Below are positions 1-6,984 of a DNA stretch of 17,790 nucleotides, piece by piece. The position numbers and the translations under genes are program-made. The stretch covers positions 1 to 17,790 of the forward strand of contig DAIDBF010000075.1 in NCBI GenBank assembly GCA_027310235.1. The letters are read 5' to 3'. How positions within the stretch are numbered: the stretch's first letter is position 1; each line of letters opens with the position of its first letter. This DNA is from a bacterium (GTDB taxonomy: Bacteria; Patescibacteriota; Minisyncoccia; UBA6257; GWB1-50-10). The notes below the pieces were generated by a model. It made no database searches, was not told the origin of the DNA, and worked only from the letters and a program-made list of their open reading frames with translations.

Positions 1-1
1 G

Positions 2-2419
2 ATTACGCTTCATTCGAAAGAGCTTTCGATCGATGCTGCGGAAATCATACGAGGAAAAGAAAAAGAATTCGCGCTCAAAACCGTCTATGACGAAAAGACG
101 GAAACCGCGACATTCACGTTCCGAAAGAAAATCCCGAAAGGAGTAGCGGATCTGCGGCTTGTCTTCCGTGGAATCTTGAACGACAAAATGCACGGATTCT
201 ATCGAAGCCGCTATGAGGTGATGGACGAAACGCGCCACATGGCGACGACCCAATTAGAAGCGACGGATGCGCGGCGCGCATTCCCCTGTTTTGACGAACC
301 CGCGATGAAGTCAATCTTCCACGTAACGCTCGTTGTTCCGAAAGATAAAACAGCGATCTCAAATACCGCCTCTATCGAAAGTCGGGAACACGAAGACGGC
401 TGGAAAAGCGTCATCTTCGCTCCGACGCCCAAGATGTCCACATATCTTCTCGCATTCATCGCGGGCGACTTCGAGCATATAGAGAAAAAGACAAAAGAGG
501 GCGTTTTGGTGCGTGTATTTACCACTCCGGGAAAAATCCATCAAGCGGAGTTTGCGCTCTCGTGTGCGACAAAGATCATTTCATTCTTCGACGGGTATTT
601 CAAGATCCCGTACCCTCTTCCCGTGCTCGATCTTATTGCGGCGCCCGACTTTGCGTTCGGTGCGATGGAAAACTGGGGCGCCGTCACGTTTCGGGAAACC
701 GCACTCCTCGTCGACTCAAAACATTCTTCTACTATAAATAAACAACGGGTCGCGCTCGTTATCACGCACGAGCTCGCCCATCAATGGTTCGGAAATCTCG
801 TCACTATGGAGTGGTGGACCCATCTGTGGCTCAATGAAGGATTTGCATCCTACATAGAATACCTCGCGGTGGATCACCTCTTCCCCGGGTGGGATATCTG
901 GACACAGTTCGTCTACCGCGAACCCGGCATCGCGCTCGAACTCGACGCATTGCAGAATACTCATCCGATAGAAGTCGATGTACACCATCCCGACGAGATA
1001 GGAGAAGCATTCGATACGGTAAGCTACTCGAAAGGAGCAAGCATTATTCGCATGCTCGCCGAATATCTCGGAGAGAAAGATTTCCGAGACGGACTGCGCC
1101 ATTATCTGAAGCAACACAGCTATGCCAACACTTCAACCGTTCATCTTTGGAACGCCTTCGAGAAAATATCGGGAAAACCGATTGCGGCAATCATGAACAC
1201 ATGGACGAAAAAGTCCGGCTACCCGCTTATCTCGATAGCGGAGAATAATGGCAGATTTCTCCTCAGGCAGGAACGATTTTTCTCGAGCTCTGTCTCCCGA
1301 TCGCATTCCCGGGAGAAAACGATCTGGTCGGTGCCTATCATCTTCACTACCAAGAACGGAAGAAGAAGCGTGCTTATGGATAAAAAAATTGTTCCCCTCG
1401 AGAAGAACATCGGCGCACCGATAAGATTGAACGACGGCGAATCGGGGTTCTTCGTCACGCAGTATTCAGAGTACTTCCTCGCGAATTTAAAAGAATCGCT
1501 GCGAGAGAAGCGGTTCGGTCCTTCCGATCGGCTCGGTCTCGTGAGGGACATGACGATGCTCGCGGAATCGGGGAAGCAGACCACGGAAGAAGCTTTGGGA
1601 CTCATCGCTTCCTGCGGGCACGAGACCGATTATACCGTCTGGTTGGGACTCATTGCTTCCCTGAATACGATCGGATCACTCATCGCAAAAGAACGCTTCA
1701 GAGAACGCTACTACTCTTTCGTAAGCGCATTCCTCGCTCCTGTCGCGGAGAAGGTCGGGTGGAACCCGTCACCGAACGAAAATCACACTCGTGCGCTTTT
1801 AAGGAGTCTCATTCTGCTTCACGCCGGAACATACGGGAACCAGGATGTGGTGCGGCACGCCAGGATGCTATTCAAAAAAATAAAGAAACATGCGAATCCG
1901 ATTCACGCGGATCTGCGGGAGGCCGTCTATGCCACAATCGCACGCCACGGCGGCGCGAAAGAGCATACGGCCTTGATTGCGATGTATGCACATGCCGCAC
2001 TTCATGAAGAGAAGAACAGAATCGGAAAAGCGCTCGGGAGTTTCACCGAAAAAGGACTCCTCAAAAAAACACTTGCGTTCTCGATATCGAATCACGTGCG
2101 CTCTCAAGACACTGTGGGTATTATCTCGGCGGTGTGGATGAATCCTTACGGACGAGATCTCACATGGACATTCGTAAAAAAGAACTGGAACCTGTTTCTC
2201 GAACGATATGGAAGTAGCCATGCACTTGCACGGCTCGTGGCGTCCGCGGGAATGTTCACATCGGCGACAAAGGCGAAAGAAGTGAAACAATTTTTCAAAA
2301 CAAATCCTGCTCCCGGAGCATCAAGAACAATTAATCAGGCAATCGAGAAAATATACTCGAACACGGCGTGGCTTTCTCGAGAAAGGAAAATGTTGACAAA
2401 TTTTTTCCTCGGAAAGTGA
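2..2419 (+). CDS. M1 family zinc aminopeptidase (puromycin-sensitive/ERAP type), 5' partial
   Basis: The frame is open from base 2, so the start lies before the window. 805 residues are visible, and the residue numbers here count from base 2. The GAMEN exopeptidase motif is at 220-224 (659-673). The zinc site is HELAH at 256-260 with the third ligand Glu279 after 18 residues (HEXXH-X18-E). The transition-state tyrosine is Tyr342, in the context FDTVSYSKGASI. The C-terminal ~350 residues match the helical ERAP1_C-like domain. The family removes N-terminal residues from peptides. No signal peptide can be judged because the N-terminus is missing, probably by about 50 residues. All catalytic residues are present, so the enzyme should be active. 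It is probably cytosolic and used for peptide recycling in an organism likely to depend on scavenged amino acids, which is inference. The next gene begins 37 bases after the stop. Confidence 0.95.
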   Translation: MTLHSKELSIDAAEIIRGKEKEFALKTVYDEKTETATFTFRKKIPKGVADLRLVFRGILNDKMHGFYRSRYEVMDETRHMATTQLEATDARRAFPCFDEPAMKSIFHVTLVVPKDKTAISNTASIESREHEDGWKSVIFAPTPKMSTYLLAFIAGDFEHIEKKTKEGVLVRVFTTPGKIHQAEFALSCATKIISFFDGYFKIPYPLPVLDLIAAPDFAFGAMENWGAVTFRETALLVDSKHSSTINKQRVALVITHELAHQWFGNLVTMEWWTHLWLNEGFASYIEYLAVDHLFPGWDIWTQFVYREPGIALELDALQNTHPIEVDVHHPDEIGEAFDTVSYSKGASIIRMLAEYLGEKDFRDGLRHYLKQHSYANTSTVHLWNAFEKISGKPIAAIMNTWTKKSGYPLISIAENNGRFLLRQERFFSSSVSRSHSREKTIWSVPIIFTTKNGRRSVLMDKKIVPLEKNIGAPIRLNDGESGFFVTQYSEYFLANLKESLREKRFGPSDRLGLVRDMTMLAESGKQTTEEALGLIASCGHETDYTVWLGLIASLNTIGSLIAKERFRERYYSFVSAFLAPVAEKVGWNPSPNENHTRALLRSLILLHAGTYGNQDVVRHARMLFKKIKKHANPIHADLREAVYATIARHGGAKEHTALIAMYAHAALHEEKNRIGKALGSFTEKGLLKKTLAFSISNHVRSQDTVGIISAVWMNPYGRDLTWTFVKKNWNLFLERYGSSHALARLVASAGMFTSATKAKEVKQFFKTNPAPGASRTINQAIEKIYSNTAWLSRERKMLTNFFLGK

Positions 2420-2420
2420 A

Positions 2421-2456
2421 TTGCCAATCTTCAGACGATGGGATACTATCTTTAAT
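2421..2456 (+). promoter_or_regulatory. Probable promoter giving a leaderless transcript
   Basis: TTGCCA (2421-2426) and TACTAT (2444-2449) are separated by exactly 17 bases. Transcription would start about 7 bases beyond the -10, at or next to the ATG at 2457. No Shine-Dalgarno sequence precedes that ATG. The reading of a leaderless mRNA is inferred from spacing alone. Confidence 0.45.
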
Positions 2457-3026
2457 ATGCAGACAACGAAGCTGGCGGTCTCGGGCGAACGCGGATCATT
2501 TTCCGAGGAGGCGGGACTCCTTTACGCGGAGCGCATGGGCACGGAGATGGGACTTATATTCGCGGTAGATATGGAAGGTGTACTCTCGCGAGTGGAGCGG
2601 GGCGAGGTTGAGCTCGGCATCTTCCCCGTCGTGAACTCCAGAGGCGGGCTGGTCCAGACCGCGTTTGAGGCGATGGGAAGACATCTATTCAAGATGATCG
2701 ACGAGGTATGGCTCGACGTGCACCAGTGTCTTATGGCGATGCCAGGCATCGAACAATCGGCGATACGAAAAATCGTAAGCCATCCGCAGGCGATTTCCCA
2801 ATGCGAACGATATCTCGCGAAAGAATTCAAAGGAATTGAACTTCAAGAATGGGAAGATACGGCGAAGGCCGCTAAAGATCTCGCCGCTGGAATCTTGCCG
2901 AGTAACGTTGCGGTTATCGCTCCCGCGCGATCGGCACAGATCTACGGACTGAATCTCCTCGCGCGCGGCATCCAGGACAACCATCCTAATCTCACCACGT
3001 TCATCGTGGTAAAGAAACTCGAATAA
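2457..3026 (+). CDS. Prephenate dehydratase (PDT) domain protein, stand-alone, no ACT domain
   Basis: 189 residues from ATG 2457. A TTG at 2421 in the same frame would add 12 residues that match nothing in the family and lie on the putative -35, so ATG is preferred. Family landmarks appear in order: an N-terminal glycine-containing GSFSEEA segment, VVNSRGG in place of the usual IENSxxG, DVHQCL, SHPQAISQC, DTAKAA, APARSAQIYGL and a closing NLTTF. PDT enzymes decarboxylate and dehydrate prephenate to phenylpyruvate for phenylalanine synthesis. The chorismate mutase and ACT regulatory domains of full P-proteins are absent. The usual TRF motif reads TTF: the catalytic Thr position is kept but the Arg is not. 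The fold assignment is firm. Real prephenate dehydratase activity is less certain, and no other aromatic pathway gene is in view. Confidence 0.8.
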   Translation: MQTTKLAVSGERGSFSEEAGLLYAERMGTEMGLIFAVDMEGVLSRVERGEVELGIFPVVNSRGGLVQTAFEAMGRHLFKMIDEVWLDVHQCLMAMPGIEQSAIRKIVSHPQAISQCERYLAKEFKGIELQEWEDTAKAAKDLAAGILPSNVAVIAPARSAQIYGLNLLARGIQDNHPNLTTFIVVKKLE

Positions 3027-3029
3027 TTT

Positions 3030-3052
3030 CTATCGGGGCCGGGCCTCGAGAA
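3030..3052. repeat. Diverged copy of the intergenic GC-rich palindrome
   Basis: Four bases after the dehydratase stop, the arms TATCGGGGC and GCCTCGAGA flank CGG (3031-3051). They pair except for one A/G mismatch and one G-T wobble. In reverse-complement sense this differs at two positions from the perfect copy at 8958-8978. The neighbouring TTATCCAC motif seen at the other two copies is missing here, and the flanking genes are in tandem rather than convergent. No T-run follows. Confidence 0.6.
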
Positions 3053-3074
3053 GATCAGAGGTCTTGGTAAACAA

Positions 3075-4880
3075 ATGTCCTCCTTTACTCCAAAATTCGA
3101 CGCAGCGCTCTATAGCATCCTGGATCGCCTGGAACCCCAATCTCGTACTTGTCCCAATAAATCCCTGTCCCCTCATTGCGAAGGAGAATTCCCGATACTG
3201 AAAGAGGACATTGATTTTTACCACAAGCTTCACGTTCCCCCACCCCGATTATGTTTCTCGTGTCGTAACCAACTGCGGTGCGCCCTCGTTCCGAATCTCA
3301 TCAAATTCTACAAGAAAGACGACTCGGCAAAACCCGGAGAAAAGATCATCTCTTGTTTTCCTCCTTCAAGTCCTTACAAAATATTCAATAATCATTTCTA
3401 TTTCGACGTCAGCGCCTGGGACGGATGTTCATACGGTAGATCAAACAACCCCTCGGAACTGTTCCTTAAACAACTCAGAGGACTGCTTCTCGACACGCCC
3501 CACTACGCCATCCCACGGTACTCCAAAAACGTCGTAAACAGCGACTATACGATCGACTCGGGCGACGTGAAAGATTGCTACATGAGCGCAACGCTGGGAG
3601 GATGCAAAAACGTAAACTACTCTTTGTGGACGGTAACTTCCAATGACTGCTTCGATTGTCTTGGTATAGAAGGAAGTGAAAATTGCTATGAGAACGTCGT
3701 GAATCACACCTGCGCGAACTGCTTTTACATTCAACAGTCGTTTGAATGTATAGACTGCACCTTATGTTACGACTGCCGTAACTGCAGAGAATGTTTCGGA
3801 TGCACCAACTTGAGAAGCAAGCAGTTTTACTTCTTCAATCAGCCGCTTTCGAAGGAGGAGTATCGCAAAAGAGTAAAAGAAATTGATCTGGGAAAACGAA
3901 ACGTGGCACAAACGTATCTCGAACGATTTGCCGAATTGAAGAGGAGATCACTCCATCTCCATGCGTATAAAAATAAAGGACTGAATTGTTTCGGACACCA
4001 GCTTGGCGTTTCAAAAAATTGTTACTACTGTTTTTGGGGACGAGGAGAGAATGTGCGTTGGAGCTCCGATTTTATTGATGCAAAGGATTCTATGGATATG
4101 ACGATCGGAGGACCTGGAGAACTTTGTTACAATATTGCCGGCATGAGGGAGTCATCGAAGATAACATGCTGCAGTTTCGTCGGTCAGAGTTTGGAACTGG
4201 AATATTGCTTTGAGTGTTTTGACTGTAAAAACTGCTTCGGGTGCGTGGGATTAAAGAAAAAACAATACTGTATCTTAAACGTTCAATACCACGAAGACGA
4301 GTACTGGAAACTTGTAGATACGATAAAAGCCGCGATGCTCAAACGAGGAGAGTACGGGGAGTTTATACCGCTCGCTGAGTCGTTCTTCCCCTATCGCGAC
4401 ACCTTCGCCGCGGCAAATTATCCGCTTACCGATGCAGAAATATCCGCGATGAGCGCCGTTACGACATCCAAAGAAGAAGATGAGATCTACGAACGCGCCC
4501 TTACGAAAGAAACGATACCCGACGACATAAAAGACGTCGATGATTCTATTTTGGAGAAAGTTCTCCTTTGTGAGGTATCGGGAAAACCGTTCCGCATCAT
4601 ACAGAAAGAACTGGATTTTTATAGGAGATTCAATCTGCCGATACCCACGAAGCATCCTCACATTCGCCTCATTGAACGAGTGAAGAAACGTGACCCATTG
4701 AAGTTATGGATACGAACGTGTACGTGCGCAGGACCAGGATCGGCAAATAGCCTTTACCGCAACACCGCTCAGCACTTTCATAAAGAGAACGCGTGCCCGA
4801 ACACCTTCGAGACAAGTTTTTCTCCCGATCGACCGGAGATCGTATATTGCGAACAGTGCTATAACTCGGAGATCGTTTAG
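3075..4880 (+). CDS. Cysteine-ladder, zinc-ribbon-flanked protein of a Parcubacteria-type family
   Basis: 601 residues with 39 cysteines and no signal peptide or membrane segment. Two related outer modules flank two related inner modules. Outer module 1 (about 22-95) has EGEFPILKEDIDFYHKLHVP then CFSC at 60-63. Outer module 2 (about 495-597) has SGKPFRIIQKELDFYRRFNLP, then CTC, C574 and a final CEQC at 592-595. Inner ladder 1 places seven cysteines every third residue (225, 228, 231, 234, 237, 240, 243) before FGCTNLRSKQFYFFNQPLSK. Inner ladder 2 has five (378, 381, 384, 387, 390) before FGCVGLKKKQYCILNVQY. A fixed CxxC period suggests stacked turns binding several metals or clusters. I recognise the general look from Parcubacteria hypothetical proteins but know of no assigned function. 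It starts at ATG 3075, 48 bases after the dehydratase gene; AGAGG about 13 bases upstream is a weak ribosome site. Confidence 0.85.
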   Translation: MSSFTPKFDAALYSILDRLEPQSRTCPNKSLSPHCEGEFPILKEDIDFYHKLHVPPPRLCFSCRNQLRCALVPNLIKFYKKDDSAKPGEKIISCFPPSSPYKIFNNHFYFDVSAWDGCSYGRSNNPSELFLKQLRGLLLDTPHYAIPRYSKNVVNSDYTIDSGDVKDCYMSATLGGCKNVNYSLWTVTSNDCFDCLGIEGSENCYENVVNHTCANCFYIQQSFECIDCTLCYDCRNCRECFGCTNLRSKQFYFFNQPLSKEEYRKRVKEIDLGKRNVAQTYLERFAELKRRSLHLHAYKNKGLNCFGHQLGVSKNCYYCFWGRGENVRWSSDFIDAKDSMDMTIGGPGELCYNIAGMRESSKITCCSFVGQSLELEYCFECFDCKNCFGCVGLKKKQYCILNVQYHEDEYWKLVDTIKAAMLKRGEYGEFIPLAESFFPYRDTFAAANYPLTDAEISAMSAVTTSKEEDEIYERALTKETIPDDIKDVDDSILEKVLLCEVSGKPFRIIQKELDFYRRFNLPIPTKHPHIRLIERVKKRDPLKLWIRTCTCAGPGSANSLYRNTAQHFHKENACPNTFETSFSPDRPEIVYCEQCYNSEIV

Positions 4881-4915
4881 TTATCCACTTTTCTATCGAG
4901 GCCCGGCCTCAATAG
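4881..4915. repeat. Convergent-junction repeat, copy A (TTATCCAC + T-run + palindrome)
   Basis: Starts on the base after the TAG of the Cys-ladder gene and ends one base before the TAA (reverse strand) of the permease gene. TTATCCAC at 4881-4888 is followed by a T-rich run and a stem CTATCGAGGC / GCCTCAATAG around CCG (4893-4915) with a single C/A mismatch. It matches copy B (8945-8979) along its whole length with only two substitutions. The T-run lies before the hairpin on the plus strand and no T-run follows it on either strand, so it is not a standard intrinsic terminator. Confidence 0.75.
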
Positions 4916-4916
4916 A

Positions 4917-6122
4917 TTACTCGTATCGCAAAGCTGCCGCGGGATCCATTTTCGCGGCTTGCCGCGCGGGAAGAATACCCGAGATTACCCCGACTATGAA
5001 CGTGAACATAAGAATCGCGAAAAGTCCGGCGAAGTCCAGAGCAGCGAAGGAGAAGAGCCCGTTCACGCCCGCAAATGTCGCACCGAATCCTACGAGCGCG
5101 GAAAGACCGATGCCGAGGAGAATTCCCACAAATCCGCCCACGAGTCCGATCATCCCCGACTCGATGAGAAACAGGGAAAGTATCGCCTCATTCGATGCTC
5201 CGACCGCTTTCATGATGCCGATCTGTTTCGTACGTTCGAGCACCGAAGTATAAGTCGAGTTCATGATGCCTACCGCGCCCACCACGAGTGAGATAAGCCC
5301 GATCGCCATGAAGACCAGTTCGATCATGGAAAGGATGCTCTCGACGAGCCGATCGGCTTTTTCCGGGGTAAGAACGGCAAAATCGCGGACTACCTCCTGC
5401 TGAGACAGTTTGAACTTGACCTGGCGCGCCACGAGCTCGATATTGGCGTCGGGATATACCTTTATCATCGCGGTCACCGCTCCCGGCGCGGATCCGGTAA
5501 GCGCTCGCAGCATACTGAGGGAAGAATAGACCGAGGTATCGTCGTCTTGCACCCCGATTCTCGAAACAATGCCGGAAACGCGCATCCGTTTCGCTTTGAG
5601 GATGACTTCATCACCGACCTTCACGTCGGTCTTGAACGTCCCGTGCGCCACGAGATAGCCGAGCACTATTTCCGCCGCTTGATCGTCTGTAGGCCAGAAA
5701 CCCGCTTCAAGTTTGATCCCCTGTGACGTTTCAAAAAACTCCTTAAATTCTTTCCACGGCCCCGCTTTAATCATAATGGTCTTCTTTTCTCCGAGATAAT
5801 CGGCATTCACCGACGCGACGTCCATCGGAAGTACGAGCCGCACGCCGTTAATCGTTGCGAGATCGAGGATATCCTTCTCGCGAAACTTCTGGCCGCCGAG
5901 TATGCTCGCAAATGGGTTCGTCTCCTCGCCCGGATACACGATGATGTAATCCGATCCGAACATCGCGAGCATGTTGCTCACTACGTTCCTGATGCCGCTT
6001 CCCAAGGAAAGGATGGTCACGACGAGGATGACGCCGATCACGACACCGATCACGGTAAGCCAGCTCCGGATCGGCCGGTAGCGGATCGCTTTCAAGGTGA
6101 GTAAGAAAAATTCTTTGAGCAT
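4917..6122 (-). CDS. FtsX/MacB-type ABC transporter permease
   Basis: 401 residues with typical MacB topology. There is one transmembrane helix near 20-41, an extracytoplasmic domain of about 220 residues, then three helices at about 267-289, 313-347 and 362-383. The coupling segment ERTKQIGIMKAVGA (about 297-310) contacts the ATPase in this family. The C-terminus PARQAAKMDPAAALRYE is the standard MacB ending. It starts 3 bases after the ATPase stop with no Shine-Dalgarno sequence, so translation is probably coupled. It is the last gene of the operon 8535 to 4917. MacB-type systems do not pump through a membrane channel of their own; they drive export of peptides, lipids or drugs from the outer face of the membrane by mechanotransmission. 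The substrate cannot be read from the sequence. Confidence 0.92.
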   Translation of the reverse strand: MLKEFFLLTLKAIRYRPIRSWLTVIGVVIGVILVVTILSLGSGIRNVVSNMLAMFGSDYIIVYPGEETNPFASILGGQKFREKDILDLATINGVRLVLPMDVASVNADYLGEKKTIMIKAGPWKEFKEFFETSQGIKLEAGFWPTDDQAAEIVLGYLVAHGTFKTDVKVGDEVILKAKRMRVSGIVSRIGVQDDDTSVYSSLSMLRALTGSAPGAVTAMIKVYPDANIELVARQVKFKLSQQEVVRDFAVLTPEKADRLVESILSMIELVFMAIGLISLVVGAVGIMNSTYTSVLERTKQIGIMKAVGASNEAILSLFLIESGMIGLVGGFVGILLGIGLSALVGFGATFAGVNGLFSFAALDFAGLFAILMFTFIVGVISGILPARQAAKMDPAAALRYE

Positions 6123-6125
6123 GTG

Positions 6126-6977
6126 TCAGGAGATATATTCGTGCGCGTGTACACGCTGATCGCGGATAGTAACGCCGTCTTTCAGCACCACCACCTCTTC
6201 CGCCCGATCGGCAATACTCATGTCGTGTGTAACGACGATCAGCGTCTTTTTCTGTTTCTTATGGAGTTCAATCAGCATCTCGAGAATCTTCGTACCGGTC
6301 TGCGAGTCGAGATTACCCGTAGGCTCATCGCCGATGATAATTTCCGGATCATTGGCAAGCGCCCGAAGGAGCGCCACCCGCTGCTGCTCGCCGCCAGAGA
6401 GTTCGAAAGGCCGATGCAGGATTCGATCGGCAAGACCCACATCCGCAATGCGGGCTTCAAGCTCTTTCTTATCTGTTCCTTTTTTCGCAAAGATCGAAGG
6501 AAGACGTATGTTGTCGTAGATGTTGAGCCACGGAATCAGGTTATACTGCTGGAAGATGAATCCGAACGTTTCCGATCGGAACAGCGCCCGCTCCTCATCC
6601 GAAAACCGCGATGCGTGTTTCCCTTCCAGAAATACTTCTCCCGACGTTGGCCGGTCGAGCAGACCGATCATATTCAAGACCGTACTCTTTCCGGAACCGC
6701 TCGCTCCCACGATCGCCAAAAAATCCCCTTTCCAGATGTTCAGATTGACCCCGCGAAGCACTTTTGTCTCCTCCGTTTCGCCAAGCTTGAAGATTTTTTT
6801 GACGTCGTGAAGCTTGATGAGCGGCGTACCGAAAAAACGATCCGGATCGCGCCGGAAACGCGCGGCGCACCCCTCGCCGCAGAACGCGTATTTTCTCCCC
6901 TTGTGAGCAACATAGAAAAGATCCGGATAGTCATCCAGATACATTCCGCATACGAGATCGGTATTTTTTTCTTCCAT
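6126..6977 (-). CDS. ABC exporter ATPase (MacB/LolD type) with an N-terminal YHS metal-binding domain
   Basis: 283 residues, about 50 more than a usual MacB/LolD ATPase. Residues 6-50 form a YHS domain: DLVCGM with Cys10, aromatic FYVAHKGRKYAFCGEGC with Cys33 and Cys37, then ARFRRDPDRF. YHS domains occur in copper and heavy-metal P-type ATPases and related metal proteins, and these cysteines are the expected ligands. The ATPase follows: Walker A GASGSGKST (91-99), Q-loop at 143-144, signature LSGGEQQR (193-200), Walker B IIIGDEP (213-219) and H-loop His251, all intact. One continuous frame from ATG 6977 covers both parts, 7 bases after the adaptor stop. The YHS part may sense or bind metal to control export, or may prepare a metal-linked substrate. 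Both are inference; the fusion itself is seen directly. Confidence 0.93.
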   Translation of the reverse strand: MEEKNTDLVCGMYLDDYPDLFYVAHKGRKYAFCGEGCAARFRRDPDRFFGTPLIKLHDVKKIFKLGETEETKVLRGVNLNIWKGDFLAIVGASGSGKSTVLNMIGLLDRPTSGEVFLEGKHASRFSDEERALFRSETFGFIFQQYNLIPWLNIYDNIRLPSIFAKKGTDKKELEARIADVGLADRILHRPFELSGGEQQRVALLRALANDPEIIIGDEPTGNLDSQTGTKILEMLIELHKKQKKTLIVVTHDMSIADRAEEVVVLKDGVTIRDQRVHAHEYIS

Positions 6978-6984
6978 TTCCGGA

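Noticed and set aside
2393..2421. TTGACA at 2393-2398 as the -35 of the dehydratase promoter
   Set aside because: The correctly spaced -10 (GTGAAT or TGAATT near 2416-2422) is poor, while TTGCCA-N17-TACTAT just downstream fits better. A secondary promoter cannot be excluded.
4893..4915. The GC-rich palindrome read as a rho-independent terminator
   Set aside because: No T-run follows the stem on either strand; the T-run precedes it on the plus strand. The same holds at 8957-8979. Factor-dependent termination remains possible.
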